From Phaeodactylum tricornutum CCAP 1055/1 (taxonomy: Eukaryota; Bacillariophyta; Bacillariophyceae; Surirellales; Neidiaceae), in NCBI RefSeq assembly GCF_000150955.2, contig NC_011675.1, forward strand, positions 450,230-514,229: 64,000 nt of DNA, read 5' to 3'. Made by a program: the position numbers and the translations under genes. This document shows, one piece after another, positions 45,084 to 54,951 of the stretch; the first letter of the stretch is position 1; the number at the start of each line of letters is the position of its first letter. The notes under the pieces are model-generated. The model saw only the letters and a list, made by a program, of their open reading frames with translations. It was not told where the DNA came from and ran no database searches.

Positions 45084-46436
45084 ATGACTTTTGGAGCTGT
45101 CGCCTATCGATTCATTGGCCGTCAGGTGCTGCAGCGGCCGACCAGATTAGCGTTGACCAGGCTATTGCACTGTCAGCGCTTCGAACCTAAACTATCCCTG
45201 GGCACATCCTCATTCTTGCCCGGTCGAACCTTCTGCCGGGCCTCCAAAAGGCCCCGCTGCTATGCCCGTCGCAAGCAATCTACCTCGACGACGGTCAAAC
45301 GAGAAAACGCGACTCTAGCGACCGCAGAAAGCGCCGCATCGAACAACGAGCGGGAATCGTTTTGGAAAACTGTGGAAGATTTCTGGCGCAAACCCCGCAC
45401 GATCCCAATACCGCGCTGGATATCACCACGCCACCACACCATGACCGTATCCGAAATTTTTGGACATTCCTCCTTTCTACTCGTGGCCATTTCGTACGCT
45501 GTCGACGACTTTTTGATGCCGCGAATTATTGCCGTGGCTGGCTCCACCGCAATGTTGGTCTTTACCTACTTTCATCCACACGGTCGCGTGTTGTGGCTTC
45601 CGTTCAAATGGAACATGCTCTTTATCGCAATCAATTCGTACCGTATTGGAAAAGTGTACTTGGAGCGCTACTGGGCATCGCAGCTGTCGGACGAATTTCT
45701 GGAACTCCGTCGAAAGCATTTTTACTTGATGGACGCCGAGGACTTTGCTAAACTCGTCCGTTTGGGAAAAGTAGAGGAATACAAACCCGGGGACCACATT
45801 GCGAGTCAGGGGGTCAGCAACTGTTACATGCGACTGGTTTTGGAAGGCGACTTGGACGTTTTGCGTGATTCTGAATTGACCTACGTTCTAGAAAAGGCTA
45901 ATTTTGTGGCGGAAGCGGGCCTGCATGCGGGACTATTGCTGCCGGGTGAAATGGAGAGTTGCTGCACAGTTGTGGCCAAGACCAAAACGCGTTTGCTGGT
46001 TTGGGACCGTTCCGAGCTCGTGGAACTCCTGGCTCGGGATGCCGGCATTCTTCGCGCTCTCAAAGCAACCTTGACGTGGGATTTGGTCCGTAAGCTGAAG
46101 GGACAGCGCTTGCTCTTGTCGACCGGAAGGGTAAATGATCCCGAAGCGTGGACGGTGCGCCGCAACGAACAGACGCAGCATCGATATGCGGCTATTCTTC
46201 ACAACATTTTATTGCATCCGTACTATCTGAAAAAGGAACGGAACGAACTCAACAAGTACCGAATGATTCATCACATTGATGACGAGGCACACAACAAGGC
46301 ACTTCGAGAAGTAGGATGGACACCGGAAGAATTCGAGTTGGGCCATCGCAACGGACATGGAGAAGACATGGTGGACGGGAGACGTGGGTGGAAATGGTAC
46401 ATTCACGAGTATTTTATACGAGTGTTCGGCCATTGA
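45084..46436 (+). CDS. Popeye-like protein: membrane segments plus cyclic-nucleotide-binding-like domain
   Basis: A 450-residue protein. The first ~90 residues are Arg/Ser/Thr-rich without acids, resembling a mitochondrial or plastid presequence. Two to three hydrophobic segments follow between about 125 and 200 (SSFLLVAISYAVDDFLMP, IIAVAGSTAMLVFTYF, WNMLFIAINSYRIGKVYL). The next ~150 residues are a cNMP-binding-like beta roll (FAKLVRLGKVEEYKPGDHIA, NCYMRLVLEGDLDVL, TRLLVWDRSELVELLARD). Order and wording match the Popeye-domain family, whose animal members bind cAMP. The C-terminal ~90 residues are hydrophilic and unrecognised. The canonical phosphate-binding motif is not evident, so nucleotide binding is uncertain. 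Single exon. Confidence 0.72.
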   Translation: MTFGAVAYRFIGRQVLQRPTRLALTRLLHCQRFEPKLSLGTSSFLPGRTFCRASKRPRCYARRKQSTSTTVKRENATLATAESAASNNERESFWKTVEDFWRKPRTIPIPRWISPRHHTMTVSEIFGHSSFLLVAISYAVDDFLMPRIIAVAGSTAMLVFTYFHPHGRVLWLPFKWNMLFIAINSYRIGKVYLERYWASQLSDEFLELRRKHFYLMDAEDFAKLVRLGKVEEYKPGDHIASQGVSNCYMRLVLEGDLDVLRDSELTYVLEKANFVAEAGLHAGLLLPGEMESCCTVVAKTKTRLLVWDRSELVELLARDAGILRALKATLTWDLVRKLKGQRLLLSTGRVNDPEAWTVRRNEQTQHRYAAILHNILLHPYYLKKERNELNKYRMIHHIDDEAHNKALREVGWTPEEFELGHRNGHGEDMVDGRRGWKWYIHEYFIRVFGH

Positions 46437-46744
46437 TTGGAAAGGTTGCCACAATTGTGTGGCCCACAAAATGTTGAATTGCCGACTCTATCGGTTGGAC
46501 CAAAGAACGAGTCGGCAGCTGTACGTTACCGACAGCTCGGCCGTGCTGTATGGGTAAACAATTTTGAAATTAGTTATTCATGTCCATAGTACCCACCAAC
46601 GCAATACCTTGGCTCTAAAGTATCCCTCAAAAGAAAAGGTTTGTTGTGAATGTGATGCCTACGACAGCTAAGGCTTCCGTAACTGTAATCTATCGTGTTA
46701 CGTCAAGAGAACTCTTCAGAAAATTCAATGGATTCCCAACACAG
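46437..46744. other. Convergent intergenic
   Basis: Between Popeye-like and response regulator 2 stops. Nothing recognised. Confidence 0.5.
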
Positions 46745-47704
46745 TCATCGCTTTTGCGAGACGTAACCGGTTTGCATGGCCCACCGGACGAGCTCGGTTC
46801 GATTCCGTGTTCCGGTCTCGCTGTACATTTTTTGTATCATCCGGATAACTCCTTGAACATTGACCCCACGGGCGTCGGCAATTTCTGCGTTTGTGTACCC
46901 TTGCGATAGGTAGCCGAGTACCTTTCGCTCCGTTGGCGTCAAATAGACGGTCGTCTTTTTCACCACATTTTTCCCATTCTGTTTCATGAGCTCCTTGATA
47001 TTGGACATTTCCTCTTTCAAGTCCAACAAACTACCGTTTGTTCCCGTCATTTGCTGTTTTCTTTGAATGGTGTTATCCAGTATACTAAGTAGCTCGTCGG
47101 GATTGAACGGCTTCGGCAGGTATACGTCCGCACCGGCCCGGTATCCCAGTACACGATCTTGGGTCATCGCTTTCGCCGTCAATAGGATAACAGGAACGCG
47201 TTCGAGGCGTTGGCTGTTTCGTATAATACCGAGCAGTTCAATACCGTCCTTTCCCGGCATCCGCACGTCACTAACAATGGCGTCCGGCAGTCGGGGCAAT
47301 TGGCCGGGACGTTGGGGTTCCGCACAGACCTGCAAAACGGCGTCGGCGTCGGCACAGGCGGTGACCTGATAGCCTTGGTCGAAGAGGAACTGTCCCACGG
47401 ACGCACGAATAGACTCTTCGTCGTCGACGAGTACAATCCAACAGCGATTCCGTGCCTGGAAAGTGTGATCTTGGAGTCGCCGGTCGTGTTCCGTTTCGTT
47501 GTCGGCGGGGTCGAAGGTTTTGACCCGGAGCGCTCCGTAACGGGCCCAGTGAGCGTAGCCCCACGTGCCGGTGATTTGGCGTGAACCGCAGCTTTTCGCG
47601 ATCAAAGCATTGGTGGAATGCAGACTTACTAAATACGTCAGACACACACACCAGAGTCTCAGCCTTCGCAGCGGCGTACGGTAGCGATGGTAGAAGGCAA
47701 TCAT
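46745..47704 (-). CDS. Plastid-targeted response regulator 2, receiver plus LuxR-type HTH
   Basis: A 319-residue paralogue of the regulator at 37994-38956. I start at ATG 47704 since the upstream frame begins only with GTG. Residues ~15-34 (LRLWCVCLTYLVSLHSTNA) are a signal peptide followed by Leu, compatible with plastid import. The receiver has the acidic pair in IVLVDDEESIR, phospho-acceptor Asp146 (AIVSDVRMPGKDG), Thr in ILLTAKAMTQD and Lys in YLPKPFNPDEL. A helical linker (LKEEMSNIKELMKQ) precedes a LuxR HTH (LTPTERKVLGYLSQGYTNAE, RNRTELVRWAMQTG). The shared linker and tail argue for a common ancestor with regulator 1. No partner histidine kinase is in the window. A GGTAC-rich short repeat (about 47710-47728) lies just upstream. 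Confidence 0.87.
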   Translation of the reverse strand: MIAFYHRYRTPLRRLRLWCVCLTYLVSLHSTNALIAKSCGSRQITGTWGYAHWARYGALRVKTFDPADNETEHDRRLQDHTFQARNRCWIVLVDDEESIRASVGQFLFDQGYQVTACADADAVLQVCAEPQRPGQLPRLPDAIVSDVRMPGKDGIELLGIIRNSQRLERVPVILLTAKAMTQDRVLGYRAGADVYLPKPFNPDELLSILDNTIQRKQQMTGTNGSLLDLKEEMSNIKELMKQNGKNVVKKTTVYLTPTERKVLGYLSQGYTNAEIADARGVNVQGVIRMIQKMYSETGTRNRTELVRWAMQTGYVSQKR

Positions 47705-48360
47705 TCGGTTCGGTACGGTACGGTACGGCACAATCTAGTCGTTCCCTCCTCCCGCAATTAGCAAGTTCGTTCGTTTGTGCAGAGCTCGTCTAGATTGTGA
47801 CGACACCACGCCAATGTGGTTGGCACCAAACGTTGTTATTGAGAGACGACCGAATCGGACCACAATGCTGCTACGGGGAGAACAACTCCCGCACGGGGCA
47901 GTTCGAATGTGATGGAAGAATGAATCCGTCGTCGCCGGCTCCGCGTCCGATGGGCGCGGAAACTCCTATGGATGGATATCATGCGGGTCAGGGTTTGGGG
48001 TGCTTCTCGACAGCTGCTGGTGCGCGTCTGGCCAATGATAGCCGTTTGACAGTCTATGCTGTTGTAACCCTTTCCCTACTTTCGTATGGGTCCGCAGTCC
48101 GCCCGACGGACGGACGGATTGCCATCACACCATTCCAAGGAAGCACGCCTCCGCTTTCTTTGGGAACCAGCAAATGATACCGCAGTGCTTGCCGTCCGAT
48201 AGTCCATTGTCGCCAACGAGTATATACACACATCTCTCTCTCTCTCTCTCTGTCAACCTCCTTTTTCAACGAAAGAGTGTGAAAGCCAGATATCTGTTGC
48301 GTAGTGTATCGACCAGAATCCACTACTACCCTAGTAGCCTTTTTTGGCGTACCATAGAGA
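47705..48360. other. Intergenic, divergent promoter region
   Basis: Between response regulator 2 and RbfA. It has a CGGTACGGTACGGTACGG-type repeat near 47710 and a (CT)n tract at about 48232-48251. An open frame at 47797-48177 lacks family similarity. Confidence 0.4.
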
Positions 48361-49083
48361 ATGCGCCCACGGACCAATTCCATCGGAACTCTGGCCGTCG
48401 TCGTTGTCCTTATCATCGGCGTATTCCGGGAAAGTTCCGTCTCTACAACGTACGCCTTTCCAATAACGCCGTCTACACAGCATCGTGTATCCCACCGCGA
48501 ACGAGTTCCCGTACTGAAGGGATACAGTCGTTCGTCTCCACGCACGTCCAAAAACACGGAACGATCCAAGCGTCAGGAGCGGGTGGGTCATTTGGTGCGT
48601 ACGGAAATTTCCAATATTCTGCACGGCGGTGTCATTAAAGGGCAAGATGCCGAGTATTTGGACGCCGAGCTCCGGCAGCGGATCAGTGTCGTATCGGCTG
48701 ACATTTCACCCGATTTGCGGCAGGCTCGCATTTCCGTCAGCGTACGGGCTCCGCCGCGCAACGACCAGGCCGAATACAATCCGGCCGTCGATAAACGGAG
48801 AGCGTACGCCTGGCTAGTACGGAATACCAAGCCCATTCGACACACACTAGCGCAACGGATGAGTCACATGAAGAGCTGTCCGAATTTATCGTTCGTCCAA
48901 GTGGATGTGGCCGCCGCCGTGGACGTCATGTATCTGATCGACAAGGTCTCTCAAGGATACAAACGCGATAAAGTGGATCTGTTTAATGGGGAGAATGTAC
49001 CCACTGGAGTCATGGATGGAATTGATTTTGATGAGGAGTTCGATGAAGAAGACTGGGACGAAGACGACGAGGACTTTTTGTGA
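48361..49083 (+). CDS. rbfA: Plastid ribosome-binding factor A
   Basis: A 240-residue protein. The N-terminal hydrophobic stretch (LAVVVVLIIGV) ends TTYA followed by Phe-Pro, a clear diatom plastid-import motif. The RbfA KH-type domain covers about residues 70-205: QERVGHLVRTEISNILHGG, ISVVSADISPDLRQARISVS, IRHTLAQRMS and CPNLSFVQVD. The C-terminus is strongly acidic (FDEEFDEEDWDEDDEDFL). Bacterial RbfA helps 30S maturation and cold adaptation; this one should act on plastid 30S subunits. Single exon. Convergent with proteasome beta-5, about 110 bp apart. Confidence 0.87.
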   Translation: MRPRTNSIGTLAVVVVLIIGVFRESSVSTTYAFPITPSTQHRVSHRERVPVLKGYSRSSPRTSKNTERSKRQERVGHLVRTEISNILHGGVIKGQDAEYLDAELRQRISVVSADISPDLRQARISVSVRAPPRNDQAEYNPAVDKRRAYAWLVRNTKPIRHTLAQRMSHMKSCPNLSFVQVDVAAAVDVMYLIDKVSQGYKRDKVDLFNGENVPTGVMDGIDFDEEFDEEDWDEDDEDFL

Positions 49084-49193
49084 ACAAACGATTCCGTGGG
49101 ATCGGGCCCAAAGTAACGCACAACAACCCACTGTCAACGAATAGTGCCACAAGTGCTTTGGAATAATAGTAAATTCTGTCTACGTGTGTTTCT

Positions 49194-50239
49194 TTAAGAA
49201 GACATGGCATTCTTCTTTTCCTCGGCAAACTCGTAGTGCATATCGTTGACGTCAATTCCATGAATGTACTTCCATCCGTCGGCGGTCACGTGATACTACC
49301 GAAAGCAAGGGGCGACATAAGCAAACAACGTGAGCATAAAGGTGATTGAGCAAAACAAATCCCGCATACACAAGGAAAGAAAAAACGTACCAGGTTATTG
49401 ATACCACCCGAAGCGGCATCTCGGTGAGTGGCGTGATATATAGCGCGCTTGCCAAGGTCAATGGCCTCTTCCACCGATAGATCTTCACGCCAGTGGTTGT
49501 CCAGAACACCGTAGGCGTACATCGAACCACTGCCTACCGAAAAGTATTTGCCCTTGAGGCGGGTGCCGTCGTTGTCAACGTAGTACAGCTGAGGGCCGGT
49601 TTCGTCCCAGCCAGTAATCATAGTTCCCATGGAGAGACCGTAGCCGCGGTAAGCGCTCATGACGTTGGCCAATAGCTTGGAGGCTGCCGCCACAGTAATG
49701 CGACGGCCGTTGCGGAGCTCGTACAGACGACATTCCATTCCCAGGTTTCGCTCCCAAAAGGAACAATCTGCAGCGCCTCCAGCCATGGTTCCGAGCAAAA
49801 ATGGATTGATTTCGATGACCTTCTTGACTGTTCCGGACGCAATGTAGTAACCCATTGTGGAGCGCGAATCGACGCTGACAATGATTCCACCATTGAACTT
49901 GAAAGCAAGGGTTGTCGTTCCTTTGGCAAACTTCACTTCTTGTCCAGCGTCGGCATTACCGCAGGCGGAGGCGAAGTTGCTGCGACAGTATAAAGCGGGC
50001 TAAAGAGTACAGAATGAAGTATGAGGTTGGTTATAGGTCAGACAGATATACCCATATTGAGTCAAGTACATGCTAGCGGAACGAACAGGAAGACGTACAT
50101 CAGGAACATTGGGCACGTCAAACTGTCCCGGGACGCCAAGGTCGACCCCGATACCGCGCTGTCGCTTTGTCAGAGCCTTGCGCGATCCAATATCCAGAAT
50201 ATCGCTGCCGATTGCAGATTCTGGTCCAAAGAAAGCCAT
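49194..50239 (-). CDS. PSMB5: 20S proteasome subunit beta-5 (chymotrypsin-like)
   Basis: Three exons: 50099-50239, 49391-49999 and 49194-49295, with introns of 99 and 95 bp (GTACGT...TTTAG and GTACGT...GGTAG); 283 residues. The propeptide is 74 residues and ends in Gly; the mature enzyme begins [19 protein letters not shown], with catalytic Thr75. SYRG-type and [12 protein letters not shown] motifs identify beta-5. Exon 3 gives [18 protein letters not shown], the conserved C-terminal strand. It is the chymotrypsin-like subunit whose propeptide interacts with UMP1, also in this window. Confidence 0.94.
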
Positions 50240-50677
50240 ACTAGACAAGCTTGAGACGACTGCTTTACGAATTTGACGGCATGCAAAATCAGTACACTGG
50301 TTTGGGGAAAGCCGCACACAGAGAGCTGAGCACTTGCGTTTGGAAGACGAGATTTCGATTGCAGCGGAACTTTGCCGAAGATCAGGTCAGGTCGACTACA
50401 TTGACCACATATTACATAGAAAACGTAAATGTCTCGTGCTGTTGTCCAAAATAGAAAATAAATATTATTGTATGTCTAGAAAGACATGAACATTAGGATA
50501 GTCATCGTATTTGATACGCTTGGCTGCTATCTTTGGCTAATGCGAACAGTAAATAAAGTTACCTGTAAGGAAGTAGCCTAATGAAAACGACGAATGAAGG
50601 CGTGTTCGTCTTGTCTCCATCTCAAGCTATATAATGATTCCTCTAGAGAGCCTTTATCTAGCGCATTTTTAGCTATA
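50240..50677. other. Intergenic
   Basis: Upstream of beta-5 and downstream of the PH-like gene. AT-rich around 50400-50640. Nothing recognised. Confidence 0.5.
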
Positions 50678-51451
50678 CTACATTGCCATAGTCGGATCTG
50701 GCATGTTTTGCATGATGTCCTCCGTCTTGACGAGAGACTCAGGCTGATCATTTAGCTTCTTCAAGGCAATATTTTCGGCATAGCGAAGAGAGGATCGCTT
50801 TGTAATGAGGTGAGTATGCCCGAGATCTTTGCGAACCTGTTCTGCGCGCGCTGCCGCCGCCTGCTCTCGCACGGCTGCCGCAAATTGACGGGCCGTATTT
50901 TCGGACTCAAACGACACTTCGTACTCTGTGTCGCCAAGATTCGTATTCATTGAAACGCATGTACGGCCTTGCGAAGAAGGAGGTTGAATCTCCGGACGCA
51001 TGTTCTGAAGACCAATGGCGTACTCGGGCGATTCCGCCTTTACGCTTTCGAAAACGAAGCAGAATGGTCCTTTGATTAACATCAAGTAGTCTGTATCGCA
51101 CTTTGAACGGCGACCAAGGAACAAGCACTCTAAGCATCCACTATCTGTTCCACCGCGATCGACGCGCCCTAATGCTTCAAAATCGGAACCATTGTTACCA
51201 CGCAGAACTTCAACGCTCGCACCTCGATTTCCATTCGACCTGTTGGGATGAGATTCGGATATAAAAATGTATAAATCAGATTAGAAACATAAGCATCCAG
51301 GGTTAGTTTGGCAAAGAAGTAGAAAGGTGGTGAAATTCGGCACAATGTTGTCCAACCTCGCAAAACTCTTCGTGGCGCGAGCAAAAAGACTGCTTCGCCT
51401 TTTTTGCACGCTTGGTTGTTGGTTTCCTGTAGATGTTGTGCCGCCATCCAT
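50678..51451 (-). CDS. PH-like domain protein, unknown
   Basis: Two exons, 51357-51451 and 50678-51239, with a 117-bp intron (GTTGGA...CAACAG); 218 residues. The start MDGGTTSTGNQQPS and a basic stretch (QKRRSSLFARATKSFAR) lead across the splice to SNGNRGASVEVLRGNNGSDF. The rest resembles a PH-type fold: KCDTDYLMLIKGPFCFVFES, a beta-rich middle, and a final amphipathic helix (NTARQFAAAVREQAAAARAE). The C-terminal 50 residues are a helical tail. I do not recognise a named family. The donor GTTGGA is weak, so exon 1 is less certain than exon 2. Confidence 0.6.
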
Positions 51452-52117
51452 CTTTCACGCGTTTCTGCTATTTTCAGATTCCAGACAGTTTGTAATTTTG
51501 TGCATTTGTTTCGATAGAGTAACGAACCATTCATTGTCTCCTCTCTGTGGACGGGAGCAATCGGCGAGCGACTTTCACATCAGAGAACGAAAAGCGAGCT
51601 CTCAAAACTCTAGAGTATATGCGACGTGTTAGTGTTAGAAAGCAGAATCGTTTTCATAGGAATGTCTGAATATGATTGGAGAGATTAATATCAGTTTGCA
51701 TGTTTGGATATGATTGGAGAGATGTGTATCAGATTTCATGTTCGTGTATAATTTGAGAGATGAATATCAGTTTTCATGTTTCAATTTGATAGGAGAGATT
51801 TTACAGTTAGTTAGAATGTCAGTTTTCTTCTATGCATCAGAGTTGGATACGAAAGAGCAATTTCCCCTTCAACAATAATAGAGTGAGCGAATTACTTACA
51901 GCTACATTACAATATCGAGAAAACATTACTGCATTTCTTCGTTGGCCAGAAGTCAACACCCTGACTGTGAAGTAAGGTTCATACCGGCATGTCGTCGGTC
52001 ATTCCCTACGACTTCACGGTGAAACGCTAAAGCAAAAAGAGCTAACTTCATTGCAAAGAAACTGCAGAGCGTATTCGATCCACAATAACCGACAAATCAC
52101 CAAACACAAATCCAGAC
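51452..52117. other. Intergenic with minisatellite
   Basis: Between the PH-like and NUFIP genes. Contains a short tandem repeat (separate entry) and CTGACTGTGA at 51961-51970. No gene recognised. Confidence 0.5.
51671..51800. repeat. Minisatellite, ~38-bp unit, about 3.4 copies
   Basis: Imperfect direct repeats beginning near 51671, 51709, 51747 and 51785. Each has TATGATTGGAGAGAT or a variant, then TATCAG, then TTCATGTTT-like sequence. Confidence 0.75.
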
Positions 52118-53209
52118 CTAACTAACGTTTTTTCGGTCAGGCTTCGAGAGAAAACTTGTATCGACTAGGTATTCCAGAATTTGCAAGGTAAGTGTCGCCT
52201 CTCTCTTGACATCGTTGGTAAGAAGCTTTTCCAGTAAATTCTTGGATTCCTTTGATTTTTTTAGAGACCGACCTCTAACGGCAACATCGTGGCTATATGG
52301 ACACTGCCTTCCATTTCTACATCGACCATTTCGCTGAAAATGATGGCAAGGTCGCTGCTTTCTCAGATCCCACAGCTCATTGCCTGCGTGCCGCAACTCG
52401 AGCTTCGCAGACTCGTTCTCAACAATTTCGCCTTCCACAGTCTCCGATTGAACGGCATTTGCTGCGCCCGGAGGACTTTCGTCGACTGCGCCTTCTTCTG
52501 AGGATGACGATCCGTAACCTTCCAATAGGGAACCTAAGCCGCCTTTCATTGATGTTGACTGTGCCAATTCTCTGGAGTCAAATACATCTTCAGCAGGGCA
52601 TGGTAGCCGGCGTGGAAATCGTTTTTTCCTCTCTGCGATCCAGCGCTGTACATCTTCTGGGCGATTGCCAACGCATATTTTAAATCTCTGAATGGGGCAC
52701 CCAGGAACAGCTATGGTTACTTGCTTGAAACCAGCGCCAGAGAACTTACCGTGGCAAGCTTGAAAATGGCCTTTCACCACCTTCGGAGCTCCTTCGAAAT
52801 TACAAGCAGTGCAAGATATGTGGCTCTCTTTGTGCGCCTGAAGAGCACCCTCGGACTCAAGAATAAGTTTGCATGGGCTACATTTCCATTGCGGTTTCTC
52901 TGTATCATCCCGTGGACGTTTCCGATGAATAGTTGACTGAGAATGATGCTCTAGAGAATGAAACGCGGGGTTTGGACTCCTATGATCTTGATAGTGGGAA
53001 TGTAAGTCGGATAGGTTCTTAGAAGGCAGATGGTTCAAACCGTTTAGCTGAGGAACGTTGTTGTAGTTATAAAAGTAAGATTGCTCTGAATGGAATGTTC
53101 CTGGTATCGGAGGGGGTGGAGGTGGTGGAAGTCCTTTATACGATGAAGACCCTGAGGTCCCTTGCTGCGAGAAGAAACCAGTAGGCCGCTTCCGGTTGTG
53201 GTCTGGCAT
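52118..53209 (-). CDS. NUFIP1: NUFIP1/Rsa1-like snoRNP assembly factor with C2H2 and CCCH zinc fingers
   Basis: A 363-residue protein. A low-complexity, proline-rich N-terminus is followed by a C2H2 finger (Cys110, Cys113, His126, His130). The NUFIP motif, residues ~172-199 (VGNRPEDVQRWIAERKKRFP at its core), is the PEP element that binds SNU13/15.5K in box C/D snoRNP assembly. A CCCH finger (Cys288, Cys297, Cys303, His307; C-x8-C-x5-C-x3-H) lies near the end and suggests RNA binding. An acidic Ser stretch (SSSSEEG) sits between. Nuclear and nucleolar action is inferred. Single exon. Confidence 0.85.
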   Translation of the reverse strand: MPDHNRKRPTGFFSQQGTSGSSSYKGLPPPPPPPIPGTFHSEQSYFYNYNNVPQLNGLNHLPSKNLSDLHSHYQDHRSPNPAFHSLEHHSQSTIHRKRPRDDTEKPQWKCSPCKLILESEGALQAHKESHISCTACNFEGAPKVVKGHFQACHGKFSGAGFKQVTIAVPGCPIQRFKICVGNRPEDVQRWIAERKKRFPRRLPCPAEDVFDSRELAQSTSMKGGLGSLLEGYGSSSSEEGAVDESPPGAANAVQSETVEGEIVENESAKLELRHAGNELWDLRKQRPCHHFQRNGRCRNGRQCPYSHDVAVRGRSLKKSKESKNLLEKLLTNDVKREATLTLQILEYLVDTSFLSKPDRKNVS

Positions 53210-53712
53210 GGTCTCTCAAGCCTTTAAGTTAGCTCGGATCTTGGATCCGTTTGTGGGAAGTGTGGAGGACTTTCTTCTTTTCATGACAGAATCCCATTCA
53301 TTCTGTTTTTCGTGTTTTCTTGACGGCTGTGGAAGCAAAACGGATTTTGGTCTGGACATCTACCCTGGTTTTCGTTCGCTCTCAATGGATACAAACACTT
53401 GTGCCTTCGACGTTTACAGATTTAGTTGAAAAGTATCCTCGTTTTGTCGTCGTACAATATATACACCCTTTCCAATGACCCAAATGCCGTCACAATGTCT
53501 TCTCCGACAAGGCACGAGGAACAACGGCCGTGCACAATAATTCTGCCTCGACTCGAAAAAGCCAAAACAGAGGCACAACGGAAAAACAGTTGACAAGGTT
53601 TCGAGCTTTGCCAACGACTTACGTTACGACAACGTTTAAAAAAGGAAAGCAGTGGTCTCCAGACAGCTTGAGGGCGAATTCTTTTTAAAGGCTGTAGGGA
53701 GGCAAAGAAAGA
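53210..53712. other. Intergenic, divergent promoter region
   Basis: Between NUFIP and Costars starts. Overlapping antisense frames at 53414-53953 have no family similarity. Nothing recognised. Confidence 0.5.
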
Positions 53713-54091
53713 ATGACTGCCATGAACGGCTCCGAGATGAAAGTAAGCGAACACGAGGTGAGGCTATCCCGTACCCACGTCCGTAAATTATTCCTTCGTA
53801 TACCCCGCGGGTTCTCACAGAAGTGGGAATTCTATTCAGAAAAGGGTGGATGAAGAAGTCAAGCAACTCTTGCTGGACATCCGAAGAATTGGAAATGTAC
53901 CTGGATCGCCACAGGTGAAGTTTGGAGAACTGTTTGACGACGACAACGTACAACAGTTCTACGAAGCCTTAGTAGGAACTCTTAAATCGGCGAAAAGACG
54001 CGGTGTGATCGATTTCAAGGGTCAGATGCTTCTGAAAGGCATGCACGACAGTGTGATTATCTCCATTACAGAGCAAGGTCAGAAAGTTTAG
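53713..54091 (+). CDS. Costars/ABRACL family protein
   Basis: Small actin-regulating protein. Exon 2 (53840-54091) encodes RVDEEVKQLLLDIRRIG, VKFGELFDDDNVQQFYEALV and KSAKRRGVIDFKGQMLLKGM, the whole Costars domain (human ABRACL: LVEEIHRLG, VKFGVLFRDD, FEALVGTLKAAKRRKIV). The acceptor is CTATTCAG at 53839. Exon 1 starts at ATG 53713, and there are two good in-phase donors: GTAAGC at 53743 (93 residues) or GTGAGG at 53758 (98 residues). I cannot choose between them; alternative use is possible. Confidence 0.82.
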
Positions 54092-54312
54092 CAGGCTTTC
54101 AAATAGTACTTCCGGTCTTCACTAATGGTTTTGCTTTATCCGTGTACAACAGATACCGTACCCACTTTGGCCTGAAGCATATTTGCTATACATTTTACGT
54201 TCATAATTTCTACTGACAGTAAGTTTTTGATTTTCAATGCTGTATGCTGTTTGTACGAGGCAACCGGCAGTTTAAAATGAGCATGCAGATATGCTATAAG
54301 AAACGATTGTGT

Positions 54313-54951
54313 TTATTTCGACTTGACAGTTGGTATTGCAGGCTGTGAACCATCCACAGAAATTATTCCGCCGGATTCGTGGACTTTGTCAATCAGAAAG
54401 TCGACGGTTTTGTCCTTGTCAAGACCGGCCTTCGTTTTTCCGTGTTTCCAGCGGTCGTCTGTGTTGTCATATTCGAAACCCGATGAGCGCAAGTGCTCTT
54501 CAGAGATACTAGCATTGAAATAGTGGTGAACAACCAACGAGACGTGGGAATGGAATGACTCAGTCACAACACCGCTGAGTTTCCCACCTTTGGCTGGACA
54601 AAATATAAGGGCATCGCATTGCACAGTATAATGAATATAAGGCAATTCGTTCAAAATCTCTCCCCTGCCTCCCTTTGCAATTTTCAAATTATTGAACGCC
54701 AAAAGAATACCACCCATGCCATCCGTGAACTTTAAAAGAAACAGCCTCAAATTTTCTTCAATACTTTTTCGTACGTTGTGGAGACCAGCTGGAAGGATAG
54801 AAACGATGAGCTCTAGCTTCTTTTCCAAAAAAACAGGCACGACAACCACCGGCAAACCATTTTCTTTGCGACGCATTTTCGACTCTTTCTTTGCTTTTCT
54901 TGCTCTCTCCACTCCCTCGGAAAAGTCCTCCGTGCGCTCTCTCTTTCCCAT
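54313..54951 (-). CDS. RPA43: RNA polymerase I subunit RPA43
   Basis: A 212-residue protein of the Rpb7/RPA43 stalk family. It opens with a basic segment, then an N-terminal tip domain (IVSILPAGLHNVRKSIEENL, GMGGILLAFNNLKIAKG, ELPYIHYTVQCDALIFCP), followed by the OB-type domain (GGKLSGVVTESFHSHVSLVV, HHYFNASISEE, FEYDNTDDRWKHGK). In Pol I it forms the stalk that contacts the initiation factor Rrn3/TIF-IA. Convergent with Costars, about 220 bp apart. Single exon. Confidence 0.87.
   Translation of the reverse strand: MGKRERTEDFSEGVERARKAKKESKMRRKENGLPVVVVPVFLEKKLELIVSILPAGLHNVRKSIEENLRLFLLKFTDGMGGILLAFNNLKIAKGGRGEILNELPYIHYTVQCDALIFCPAKGGKLSGVVTESFHSHVSLVVHHYFNASISEEHLRSSGFEYDNTDDRWKHGKTKAGLDKDKTVDFLIDKVHESGGIISVDGSQPAIPTVKSK

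Noticed and set aside
46793-46806. GGTTCGATTCC resembling a tRNA B box
   Set aside because: It lies in the coding sequence of response regulator 2 and has no A box or cloverleaf pairing around it.
47797-48177. Plus-strand ORF upstream of RbfA
   Set aside because: No conserved pattern, low-complexity character, and it ends in the RbfA leader.
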